NCBI RefSeq assembly: GCF_010093815.1
Contig: NW_022985563.1
Location: 375,446 to 439,445 of the forward strand
Origin: Pseudovirgaria hyperparasitica
Lineage: Eukaryota > Ascomycota > Dothideomycetes > Acrospermales > Acrospermaceae
DNA length: 64,000 nt
Direction: 5' to 3'
Shown here piece after piece: positions 34,071 through 44,390 of this stretch. Every line of letters begins with the position of its first letter. Position 1 is the stretch's first letter. The translations under genes were made by a program, and so were the position numbers. The notes under the pieces were generated by a model that saw nothing but the letters and a program-made list of their open reading frames with translations, was not told the origin of the DNA and did no database searches.

Positions 34071-34634
34071 ATGCCACCGCCAGTCCCCCGACCCTACGTC
34101 TCCCCCCTCCGCATCGCCCTCACAACGGCCGCATTCTACCTCCTCCCCCTCGTCCTAGTCGCCGCCCTCACCGCCATCCTCCCACCCTCAATCCGCAGCT
34201 CGCTCTCCCCCAGTCTGCAAACCTGGTCCCTCGCCTTCACCGCACGCATCTCCTTCCGCCTCTTCCTCTACGACCTCATGACCACCTTTGACATCCTCCT
34301 CTCGCCGCACCCGCACCCGCACGCCCCGCTCTGGTCCTGGTCCGCCCTGACCCGCGCCCAGCTCAGCCCGCTGTACTATCCCCTGCTGTACGCCTCCCAA
34401 CTCGTCCGCCCGTTCCGCGTCAGTCCCGTGAGCAAGATGGCCCTGGGCGTGGTGTTTTTGTACGGTGGTACCTGGCACACGCCGGGGGATTGGCAGCAGG
34501 GTGTGGCGTTTGTGAGTGGCGGGTGGACGTTTTGGGCGTGTACGCTGGCGAGCTTTGGATGGCGCTATTGGCAGGAGAGTGTGCTGGACTTGGGCGCGTT
34601 CTTTCCGGGGAGGAGGCTGTGGATTGGGATTTGA
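34071..34634 (+). CDS. Small multi-pass membrane protein of unknown function
   Basis: An intronless frame of 187 residues. I do not recognise the family. It has a strong membrane segment at about 16-38 (ALTTAAFYLLPLVLVAALTA) and weaker ones near 125-135 (MALGVVFLYGG) and 148-168 (VAFVSGGWTFWACTLASFGW). An amphipathic middle carries FLYDLMTTFDILLSP and a His/Pro stretch. The C-terminus is WRYWQESVLDLGAFFPGRR. Codon use supports coding: almost all C-ending to about 34420, then almost all G- or T-ending. It follows the F-box-like gene by 250 nt on the same strand. ER or other inner membranes are likely; no function is suggested. Confidence 0.68.
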   Translation: MPPPVPRPYVSPLRIALTTAAFYLLPLVLVAALTAILPPSIRSSLSPSLQTWSLAFTARISFRLFLYDLMTTFDILLSPHPHPHAPLWSWSALTRAQLSPLYYPLLYASQLVRPFRVSPVSKMALGVVFLYGGTWHTPGDWQQGVAFVSGGWTFWACTLASFGWRYWQESVLDLGAFFPGRRLWIGI

Positions 34635-35415
34635 CCTGATGCGGGGGGGGATGCATCACTGTAGAAGAATGGGAACGAGAGCGTGGAGATGGGAAGGGAG
34701 ATGGACATGTACATGTATATGTAGCCGACCTATCGTGCACAGCAGATAGATTAAACAAAACGCCACACTCTTGTAGCGTGAGCCATGCTACGTGCACTAG
34801 TATCACTCAGAACACACGAACCAAGTGTCTGCCAGCTCTCCGTCTACCCAAATGCATCTCATCTCTCAACTCCCTCTCCAACATGCACGCACGTCCGGGA
34901 TCAGCGAGTATTTTGTTCCGCGGGACGAAAAAGAAGAAGAAGAAGAAGAAGAAGAAGAAGAAGAAGAATGTTACTCTTTTTGCTATGGAAAGAAGATAGG
35001 ACTATTCACTATTCTTATACCGTTTCTTCCTTGTAGCGTCTTATATATAAACTACAAGTAGCTATATATGTTTAATGTAAGCGTGTGAGTTATTATAGGT
35101 TGCTAGGAAAGAAAGAGATGGTACACGTCCGAGGGGTCCATCGATAGGGAGGCACTAAGACTGCCTAGCTTTAGGCAACCAGCGGATCCATCTTACCATC
35201 GGATGGAATAGGAGTACTACCGCCGTTTCCCCGGTGTTGTGCTGTGCCAGATGGATCTCGGATGGCTCTGAGTCCGGGCGCACCGCTACGGTAACTAACG
35301 TCACTTCACAAGCACAAGTGCTACATGAACGTTTACTAAAGACGGCGCTCATCATGAATCCCCTCACAGCCCTCCCAAGTTCCCTCCATCTCCAGCATCC
35401 CAAAAATCACAAGAT
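34635..35415. other. Intergenic with a (GAA)n run
   Basis: About 780 nt without a supported gene. A GAA repeat (about 34930-34968) and an AT-rich stretch (35035-35080) are the only features. Confidence 0.5.
34930..34968. repeat. (GAA)13 microsatellite
   Basis: Perfect GAA/AAG run on the + strand in intergenic DNA. Confidence 0.9.
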
Positions 35416-37210
35416 ATGGATACTGTCAAGACGTGGGCCGCGACCGACGGCTCCGTGAAAGCTGCCGTGCTCGTCGCTCTCATCCTACTCTCCACACTAG
35501 CAACATATCTACTCCAGCAACCAGGCTTCCCGGAGAATGCTCCGAAACTCCATCATGAGGACCGCTGGGTGGTCGGCACGCGGGCGTACTTTAGCAAGCG
35601 CTGGGACTTTTTCAGAGACGCGGCGGCCCGGAGCGCCACGGGGATGTGGTCCTTCCATGTTGGCCGGCTTCCCATCATCGGGCTCAGCGGTCCCGAGGGC
35701 CGGAAGGTGTTTTTCGAGAGCAAGCAGCTGGACATGAGCAAAGGGTGCGTATCATATCACCCCGACAGTAAATCCTGAACTCATCTTTTGACAACCTCCA
35801 CCCCCCAGATACGCCGTCCTCTTCGGCCAATCCCCCGACGTCGACCCCATGGCCCCCGACGACAAAGACCCAAGCAAACAATCAAACTACATCCTCACCA
35901 CCCTAACCCGCCTCCTCAAGCGCGAAAACATGCCCTCCCTCCTCGCCCGCATCCTCAAAGACGTCCGCGCCAACCTCTCCACCCTCGCCACCACCACCCC
36001 CTCTTCATCCCCCCAAACAATCGACCCCTTCGCCACCATCTACGCCCACATCGCCCAACTCACAACCCGCACCTTCGCCTGCGACGCCCTCGCCGACAAC
36101 CCCACCAACCTCGCCTCCATCCTCTCCAACTTCGCCGCAATCGACAAATCCGCCACCCCTCTCACAATGATGTACCCGCGCATCCCCACCCGCGCCTCCA
36201 TCTCCCGCTTCCTCGCCGGCATCCGCCTCTACAGACTCATCGACGCCGTCGCCCGCGCCCGCATCGCCTCCTCCGGCCTCCGCCCCAACGACCCCCTCCA
36301 ATCCCTCCTCGACCAGGGCCACACAGCAGATAAAATCGTCGGCTTCGTCGTCAGCGCCCTCTTCGCGGGGATGGTTAATACGGGGCTTAATACCGCCTGG
36401 ACGCTCTGCTATCTTGCCTTGGATCCGGTCTGGTTGGCTCGTGCGCGCGAGGAAGTGCGCGGTGCGCTTGATAGGCATGTTCCGGAGGCGGAGGTGCCGG
36501 GGCGGAGACAGAGGACGCTGGACAGGATATGCGGGGTTCCGCTTCAGGCTTGGGAGGCGGAGTTTCCGGTCTTGGAGTGGTGTGTTCGGGATACGATGCG
36601 GATTCATATGCAGGGTGCGGCGCTGAGGGCGAATTTCTCGGGCAGGGAGGTGGGGTTGGGGAGGGGGGAGGTGGTGCCTGATCGGACGTTTGTGGTGAGT
36701 TTTGTCTTGTCGTGTTGGCATGTTGGACGGGGTATCAGGCGAGGGGAAGGGAAGGGAAAGGAGAGGAAGAAAGGAAGACGTGCTAAACGGTCTACTAGGT
36801 CTACCATACAGCCGACATCCACCTCGACGAATCCGTATACCCGGACCCGCTCCGCTGGGACCCGGGACGCTATATGCCTGAGCGTGCCGAGGACAGGGGT
36901 GCGCATCTTGCGTTTTTGGGCTGGGGCGCGGCGCGGCATCCGTGTTTGGGGAAGGCGGTATGTGTATACTCCCCAGATCCACCTATTCACAAACCACGAA
37001 CACAAACTAATAACAAAACAACAGTTCGCAAAACTCGAAATGACAACCACCCTCGCTGCCTTCATCACGCTGTTCGACTTTTCCCTCGTGGATTTGAAAG
37101 GGGAGCCGTTGGCACGTTTGCCGGCGCCGGATCGCAATCAGTGGCAGATTGAGGGGCCGCGGGGGCCGGTGCGGATGAGGGTTGGGCGGAGGGAGGGGGT
37201 TGTTTTTTAG
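35416..37210 (+). CDS. Cytochrome P450 monooxygenase with altered signature residues
   Basis: Exons 35416-35744, 35809-36694, 36799-36957 and 37025-37210 give 519 residues. An N-terminal membrane anchor (VLVALILLSTLATYLL, about 18-34) places it on the ER. The I-helix reads LFAGMVNTGLNTAW, with Asn-Thr where many P450s have Asp/Glu-Thr. The K-helix reads VRDTMRIHMQGAALR, so the near-invariant ExxR is DxxR. PxRxDPGRY follows, then the haem loop FLGWGAARHPCLGKA with the cysteine at residue 454; one glycine of the usual GxGRHPC is Ala. It resembles the fungal P450s with FLGWGAGRHPC loops related to CYP51-like sterol enzymes. The substrate is unknown. The exons are strongly C-rich to about 36365, then G-rich. 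Confidence 0.88.
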
Positions 37211-38819
37211 GGTGCGTTTAGGGTTGGGGTTTGGGAGGGGGGTTTGGGGAGGAGGAGGAGAGGAGGAGAAGAGAGAGGGGATGGGATGGGGAAGATTAGG
37301 GGGATGGGGAAGATTAGGGGGGAGGACGATCACGCATCGCAGACCGTGGCAGGATATCATGAATACATCAACACCCAACACTCAGCTCCATATAGTAACT
37401 CAGATACGAGATCGATGAATGGACGGTAGTTATGTAGGTACAAGAATAACACAAAAAGAAAACAAAAAAAAACCGGAACTTTCGCATCTCCACAGCCCCG
37501 GATCTCCACTCCATCCCGGTGCGCGGCATACGTCACACGTCATACGGATATACATTATATCACACACCCCAGCCCCAACCACCCAATCCACCTTCCGGGA
37601 AATCTCCAATCACGCCAGCCTCTCTTGAGGTACTGTACTGTATACTGTCTGTCGTTGCAATGGATAGATACTGCCCCCGTGCGTGTGTGTACGTAGCACG
37701 GTATAATTAACTGGCTGCGAGGAATCGCCATGGCACACACAGCATGATAACTTTATGATACTGCGCCCCTGGCTACGGGACAGGAGTGGCTTGGCGAAGT
37801 AGAGTGTAGTATAGTAGGGAAGAGTGTGGGATGGGATGGGATGGGGTGTGTTGAGAGGGTATGGAGTGTATTGAGAGGGAATGGAATGTATTAAGATGGA
37901 ATGGAATGTATTAAGATGGAATGGAATATATTGAGCGAGAATGGAATGTATCGAAATAGAATGGAATAGGATGGAATGTATTGAAAGGCAATGGCACGGC
38001 ACGAAATGGATCCCCACCCTCAATTCCCCATCCCGCACCCCCCCCATAAACTCCGAATTCCGCATTCCGCAATTCCGAACCCAATCCGTCCGCCACCCGA
38101 CCAACCAACCAACCACCTTGCTAATTGACCGATTGCGCGCGAGGAAATCTGATACTCCGTTGGTTATTCACATTCATTTGCTCGATGATCTGGCTTGAGG
38201 GTGATTCTAGAGTGTCTGGTGGGGATGTGGATGTGATGGGGATGGATGGATGTATGTATGTATGCTTGGGGAGTTGTGTGAGGTGTTGATTGAGTGAGTG
38301 GCTGGGTTAATTATGGGCGTGTGTGGTGTGGTTTGTGGTAATGGAATAGTATAGATGACGTCCCTTCTTCGGGGGAAACGGGATTATATGTAACATGACG
38401 TGTTTGTATTATTCTTTATTCGCCTGATGATATGGTGTTGCGGCGTTGTCTATATCCCGGTGTTGTTATGTTGTTGTGTTTATATCGTCCTGCTTTCATC
38501 CTACACCCGCCCTCTATTCTCCTCTATTGCCATCATGTCTCCCTCCATGCCCGTCGTTCGTCTCGGAGATATATCCCGGAGACAGAGGGGGCTGGAGTAC
38601 ATGGCTCCATGCATGACGCATGAGAAGAGGCGGGTTCGGGTGTTTTGCAGAGAGAGAGAGGGAGAGAGACGCCGTGTGGGCTCGTATATAGCCTTCCTGG
38701 ATCCTGCGTGGGTATTGTTTCTGTATCTACTACATCTTCTGTTCATACACACATACAACCACCACCACAACACTCACCAACCACCAACCAACAAACCCAG
38801 AAAACCCAACAAACCCAAA
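37211..38819. other. 1.6-kb repeat-bearing intergenic region
   Basis: No supported gene. It contains G-rich sequence after the P450 stop (37205-37325), a 20-nt minisatellite at 37851-37994, a (GGGAT)n run at 37827-37846, and TATG/TGTATG repeats near 38247-38266. Confidence 0.5.
37851..37994. repeat. 20-nt minisatellite, about 7 copies
   Basis: Unit TTGAGAGGGAATGGAATGTA with exact 20-nt period and a few substitutions per copy; one copy is 30 nt long. It follows a short GGGAT run. Confidence 0.88.
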
Positions 38820-39905
38820 ATGAAATCCCCCTCCCCACTCCCATCCCTCCTCACCCTCACCATCTCCCTCACCCTCACCACCATCCCCCTCGCCACCGCA
38901 GACAAAGACTGGACCTGGACCGAATCCTGCGCCGTAAGTCCCTCTTTTCCTCCTCACTCCCACCCTTATCCCTTCCCCGCTCCTCCCCCCCCATTTCCCC
39001 TCCCCCTTTCCCTCCCCTCATCCCCCCCCTCAACACAATCTAACACCCCCCAAGTCCCCCTGCGCCCCCGACTTCTCCCAAACCAACATCCGCGCCCTCT
39101 GCGCCGACCCCCCCGCCCTCTCCTCCGTCTCCGCCTGCATCGCCAGCGCCCCCGCATGCGCCAGTCCCACCGACGCGCGCGACAAGGTCCGTCAGAGCGT
39201 CGCGTCGCTTTGTGGTGATGTTACGGCTACGTCTGTCTCTACTGCCAAGCCGTCTAGTACTCAACCTGGCGAAGATGGTGATGATGGTGATGGTGATGGT
39301 GATAATGGTGATGATGGTGAAAGCTGGGGCAACAACGGGCCCTGGACAGGCAAAGACGGGCCGCACATGACGGCGGGTGGAGGAGGGCCGTTTGGCGGTG
39401 GGTGGGGGCCGTGGGCGCATTCGGGGGCGGGGTGGATGAGTGATGGGGCAGCTCAGGGAGCGTGGACGCGGTGGTGGGAGAATGGGGATTGTCCTGCTTC
39501 GGAGTGGGCGGGGTGGACGAGTGGGAGTTGGAGTCGGGAGGCTGTGAGTATTTTACTTTTTTTTGCCTTTCTTTTGTTCGCTTTGGGTTTGCTCACTTCC
39601 CCCTTTGTTCTGTGTGTCATGGAAGGTGTTGGTACTGACAGCCACAGGACTGGACGACGTGGAGCGGGTGTAGTGCGACGACGACGGCGACGGTGGTGAC
39701 TACCACGGTGAGCGGGACGGAGAGCGTGTATACGAGTCTGGAGACGCGGGTTGCGCAGGTGACGGGCGGGGCGGTGCAGACTGGTGGTGGTGATGGGAGT
39801 GCGCCGGGTTCTGGGGCTGGGAGCGTGGGGACGGCGATTAGTAGGGAGATGGTTGGGTTTGGGGTGGCTTTTGCTGCTGTGTTTGGTATTATGGTTGCGC
39901 TTTGA
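38820..39905 (+). CDS. Secreted, Trp/Gly-rich, probably GPI-anchored protein
   Basis: Exons 38820-38933, 39055-39543 and 39648-39905 give 286 residues. It has a signal peptide (about 1-27, LTLTISLTLTTIPLATA), then WTWTESCASPCAPDF and a six-cysteine region (SCASPC...ALC...SACI...PAC...SLC). That is reminiscent of CFEM-like domains but with fewer than eight cysteines. An Asp/Gly repeat follows, then a Trp/Gly-rich stretch with about 13 Trp (WGPWAHSGAGWMS, WTRWWENGDC), a Thr/Ser-rich part (ATTTATVVTTTVSGTES), and a C-terminal GSGAGS with a hydrophobic tail (VGFGVAFAAVFGIMVAL) typical of GPI attachment. It is likely a cell-wall or surface protein. I do not recognise a named family. Confidence 0.78.
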
Positions 39906-40144
39906 TGGGTGATTGGGTGATTGATATATGTATGATGCTGAGTCGGATTGGGGATCTCTCCGACGTCTTCAATGAGGAATTTGTGACTGCGATTGTAGAA
40001 TAGTGGAACGGTGGACCGCGAAGTTGTTCGGCTGTTGAAAGGATTCGTCATTCGAAGATGGTTGACTGGTTCTATTGTGTGCTTCGAGGCAACGGATATT
40101 TAGATAATGTACAACATCCAACCACTCACAATCCCCACCAATCG

Positions 40145-41004
40145 CTACGTAAATACAGATCGTTGTGACGGACTGCCTCTGCCCCTTTCGTACAGCCACT
40201 TGTTGTTCAGGCCCACGCTCGCGGGCTTACTGGCCGACGCTGGTGTCGGCGTGGGTGGAGTGCTCCCGCCAAAGCTCGTGGTCGAGTCCATAAAGTGACT
40301 AACCGCCAGTGGGCTTTGTGATCCGTAGCTCAGTCTTCGGGTTGCGTCCTCGCCAGTCCGACGCTTCAACAAAGGACTGGAATCCCGCTTGAGCGGCGAT
40401 GGAGAGAAAGAGTTGCTCTCTTGCCCACGGCCTGCGAGGGGCGACGAGTTCGCCGACCGCGCAGTGCCAGGCTGAGCCCTGACGCTGCTCCCAAGGCTAG
40501 ACGCGCTTCGAGGTGTCGATCTAGCGTATCGTGGTGGAGTTATGTATTGCGAGCCCGGCGTCAAAGGTGCGTTCGAAGGAGGAAGTCCGAGCAGGGCGCG
40601 CTGGGACGGAGTGAGCGGTATGTCGGAGAGGTCGTCGGCCTTTGTGTAGAGCGGCTTCAACGCATAGATAGCATTGCCTAGAAACACAGCTCTGACCGCC
40701 CAATACAAGTAGCCAAGCTTGGTGCTGGACGCAGGGAAAAGGTTGAATCTAGGCGCCTGTCAATACTCGTGCTGGCAGAAAGCAGCTCTTGGACATCGTA
40801 CATGAACGGTATGAAGCGATACAAGATGTGTGGAACGACAAAGGTCGAGATGAAGGCGAGAGCATTCCACACAATGGCGTGTACGTTCTGTTCGTTGAAC
40901 GTCTTTGCGCCGATGCGCTTGTTGATCTCGTCAAGCCGGGGATGCCGCCATGCTCCCGTAGGTGTAGCCGAGGCGGCTTTCGGGGTTGCAGGTGCAGAAG
41001 CCAT
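40145..41004 (-). CDS. POM34: Nuclear pore membrane protein POM34
   Basis: Exons 40802-41004 and 40145-40748 (intron 53 nt, GTACGA donor, GCCTAG acceptor) give 268 residues. The splice joins RFIPFI to FNLFPASSTKLGYLYW. Two membrane helices are visible (NALAFISTFVVPHILYRFIP; YLYWAVRAVFLGNAIYAL). IPLTPSQRALLGLPPS follows at about residue 112, the signature of fungal Pom34-type nucleoporins that anchor the pore complex in the nuclear envelope with Pom152 and Ndc1. The C-terminal half is Ser/Pro-rich and disordered. It is divergent from the adenylate-family gene. Confidence 0.88.
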
Positions 41005-41470
41005 GACCGAGCTTGGGGAGAGCTACATGATGTTTAGTCGTCTTCAATCGAAAAGGTCGCGATGCTGGCGGTGGACATACCTCTTCAACGAGAATTCTCT
41101 AGAGTTGATCCTAGACCTGCCGTTAGTAAGTTAGTTGGTGAGCTGGGGAGCAATCGCGGGTTAGTCCATAGTGCAATTGTCCAACTGTCGTGACGTTGAG
41201 ATTGAAGTGAAGCAGCTCCAAAGACGGTGGATCCCAGACACAACAGGTGGAGTGGGATTGTTTGGGCAACGGCCCTGGAGCGCGCTAAGGGGTTACGCTA
41301 GCACGTGATGTCAAGCCGCCACATCTTGCGCCACAACGGGGAATCATCAGTTCAGGTGGAGTGACGTTGGACCATCGGGCTATCTTTTATGCTCCGCGCC
41401 TGGCAAGCTTCAATCAGGCTCTCTCTCTCTCTCTCTCTCTCAACCCTCCTCTTCACACCATCTTACAATC
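41005..41470. promoter_or_regulatory. Divergent promoter, POM34 / adenylate-family gene
   Basis: 466 nt between outward-facing starts. A perfect (CT)n tract at about 41421-41441 followed by CT-rich sequence ends 10 nt before the ATG at 41471, a common fungal core-promoter/leader pattern. Confidence 0.4.
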
Positions 41471-43327
41471 ATGGCTGGCATAGTGGAACAAATCGACAAC
41501 CTCCTGGCTGACCTCTTTGCCGGTTGGAACAGCTATTCCACCGGTCTTGTCGCAGTCATTGTCCTCTTCGTCGTTTGGGTCATCACCGAATCCAAAGATC
41601 CCGATACCCATCCCCTCCTCCTCGCTCGACAGTCGCAAGCTTCATATGTCCGCCAGCCTGGCGAGTCAGCCGTCTACAGGTCTCCGGAAGTACCATACGG
41701 ATGTGTGTATCTCAAACACCCCCACGTACCATGCGTTTAAACAACAGCGCTGACACTGTCCAGACCCTCTCCGCTCCGGTCTCAACGTACGCGCTCCCGG
41801 AGCCCCGATATACGCTGCCGGTAAAGATGGAGATCTGCGAGACATATGGAAAAGAGTTACCGGCGAGCTGCCCATCGACAAAGACGAAAGCGGACAGCCG
41901 GGCAAGATCTTGACCGTCTATGGTAAAGAAGACATTGATGATCACAACATCGCGGACTTGTCCAAGGAGATTGCCATAATCGGGAAGCACTTGACTAGCA
42001 ATGGCGCAAACAGGGTTGCAGTGTATATGCCAAACTCCGTCGAGCTTCTTCTCGTTCTCTTCGGTTTGTACAGAGTCAATACACGGTTGCACGCAGATGC
42101 TAACTCTCAGTAGCTGGAGCTTTCTATGGGTTTACAGTTATTCTGCTGCCATACAACCAATCGCATCCGAATCTTGCGGGTCTTCTGAATACTACAGGCG
42201 CCGATGCTCTCGTCGCCGCTGCTGGATCATTCCCCCTAGAAGATATCAGCAGACAAGCCATTTCGCTGAAGCAGGTCATCTGGAGTGTTGAGAAGACCAG
42301 TAGGCATGTTGGCTGGAGCGAGGTCCCCGCGGGCATTGGCGGAAAGGTCGATGTGTCCGTTCTGCATGAGCTTGTAAAAGACGGCAAAGCCAGTGCAGAA
42401 TTGCCAAACGACTCCACCACTGAGCCTGGGAATGTCGTCTTCGTTTGGCAAGACACTGAAGGCAAAGGCGGCGAAGTCATTGAATTTACCCAAAAGGTCA
42501 GCTTTCTAGCAGCAAAGCACAATGCGCATTGATTGACTTCAATCTAGAACATCGTCGCAGCAGTAGCCGCTCTCGGTTCAGCACTCCCCCCGCAACAGCG
42601 ATTCACCAAGTCCGACATGTTTCTTCCTGCCGAGTCTCTGACGCACAGCTATCCCTTGGCCCTCACTCTGTCTGCTCTATTCACCAGGACAAATGTTGCG
42701 CTTACCTCTGTAGCTGGAACCGGTGTTGACCTGGGTATGGCCATTCGTAGCGTAGCCCCAACAATCCTAGTCGCATCTGCCGAAAGTGCTGCCAAACTCC
42801 ACAAGTCAGCCACAACATCCCTTACCGATGCAATGAAGAAGCTTGGTCACTACATGGCGACACGCACTTTGGCGGCTGGACGCATGCCAGCCGGTTCCCT
42901 GGCTGCTGCCGTGGACAACAAGGATCCAGCTGCTGCCTCTCCTGGTAAATTGCGCCTCATCTTCATCTCTGAGCGCATCGGTGCCAATACTCCACCTCTG
43001 ACCTCCAATGATCTCTCCGACCTCCGCATCTTCACCAAAGCGCGCGTTGTATACGCTCTCACGTCCGCGAAAGTAGCCGGAGCCATATCTCAAACCAACG
43101 TGTATGACTACCGTCGTGGCATAGGTGAATCAGAAAATAAGCACTCGCACTTTGGTGTACCCGTGAGCTCAGTCGAGATCAAGATGACAGACACTGCAAC
43201 CCACAGAACGTCAGACGATCAAGTTTCTGGCGAGATCACTGTGACTGGACCTGCTGTCGCCGGTGGACAGGTGTCGCTGGGCGTCAACGGCACATTTAGA
43301 GATGACAACACATTGGCCTACGCTTAA
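41471..43327 (+). CDS. Acyl-adenylate (ANL) family protein, probable pseudoenzyme
   Basis: Exons 41471-41702, 41764-42063, 42111-42496 and 42548-43327 give 565 residues. It is laid out like a long-chain acyl-CoA synthetase: an N-terminal membrane segment (TGLVAVIVLFVVWVI), VAVYMPNSVELLLVLFVAGAFYGF, and the later core (DMFLPAESLTHSYPLALTL, HFGVPVSSVEIKM, GEITVTGPAVAGG). But the ATP/AMP-binding loop, normally YTSGTTGxPKG, is VWQDTEGKGGEVIEF (about 289-303). The protein also ends at GVNGTFRDDNTLAYA, before the mobile C-terminal domain with the catalytic lysine. It is about 120 residues shorter than fungal Faa enzymes. All four exons splice cleanly, so it is not simply decayed. It is probably an ER or lipid-droplet protein that binds rather than activates acyl chains. 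Confidence 0.8.
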
Positions 43328-43608
43328 ACACGTCTTGTCTGGGATCTAGTTATATCAGTCTATCACCGATTAGCGGGCTTTGGATATTTATGTATGAATG
43401 AATGAAAATGAGCCAACATGAAACGAGCCTTCAATCCACTGGTACCAATGCATAAGTACTGCAATTGAGATGCATGCCCGCGTTCCACGAGCATCCGACG
43501 TCCATAAACGCCAAGCCCGCAGCCGCATTTGGATGCCGGGATCATCGACCACGCACGATGCGCGCATAAACTACTCCACTCTCTCCCATCAACCACCTCA
43601 ACTTCAAG

Positions 43609-44385
43609 ATGCGTGGCAAGCTAATCGTTTTCGAAGGTCTCGACAAAGCTGGAAAATCAACGCAATGCTCCAAACTCGTCGAGGCTATGCGTGCACAGGG
43701 GAAGGATGTGAAACAGATGCGGTTTCCAGGTTCGTCCATCTTGTCCGAAACACACCGGGATCATGATCTTCAAGGGATAGCATTAGGCTAATAATATGTA
43801 GACAGGACGACACCGATTGGTCAGATGATAAATAATTATTTGACCGGAGACAGCGAACAGGAAGATCATGTGATTCATCTATTGTTCAGTGCGAATCGAT
43901 GGGAGGCAGCGTATGTTCCCACATTCGAACCTTCTCTCGGGCTCGCCGAAAACGGCTAACATCCTAACAGCGCATCTATACAAAAAGACATAGCCGCTGG
44001 AAAGACTGTCATCGTCGACCGCTACTACTACTCTGGCATCGTCTACTCCGCTGCAAAACGCAACCCAGCCTTATCGCTCCTCTGGGCACGCCATCCCGAA
44101 GTCGGACTACCGCGCCCTGACATCTGTATCTTCCTGGACATTTCGCCCGAGGATGCTGCGAAGCGAGGCGATTTTGGCAGCGAGAGGTATGAGAGTACTG
44201 AGATGCAGGACCGGGTTAGGGAGTTGTTTGGAGTGTTGAGGGAGGGCCAGGAGAAGGCCGACTTTGTACGGATTGACGCGGGAGGGGAGTTGGAGGAAGT
44301 GCATAGGCTGGTGAGGGAGGCGGTTGACAGGGTTTGTGAGGGTATAGACTTGACGGGGTTGCCTCTGCGGTTTGTACAGCCGTGA
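43609..44385 (+). CDS. CDC8: Thymidylate kinase (dTMP kinase)
   Basis: Exons 43609-43729, 43802-43910 and 43971-44385 give 214 residues. It phosphorylates dTMP to dTDP for DNA synthesis. The P-loop is [11 protein letters not shown] (residues 8-18), followed by [13 protein letters not shown] across intron 1, [11 protein letters not shown], and the DR(Y) motif [36 protein letters not shown] leads to the lid (GDFGSERYE). Length and motif order match fungal Cdc8. The stop codon lies 5 nt from that of SLX1 on the other strand. Confidence 0.95.
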
Positions 44386-44390
44386 TGACC

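Noticed and set aside
36005-36982. 325-codon frame antisense to the P450
   Set aside because: Arises from the absence of stop triplets in GC-rich, skewed codons; it also crosses a P450 intron.
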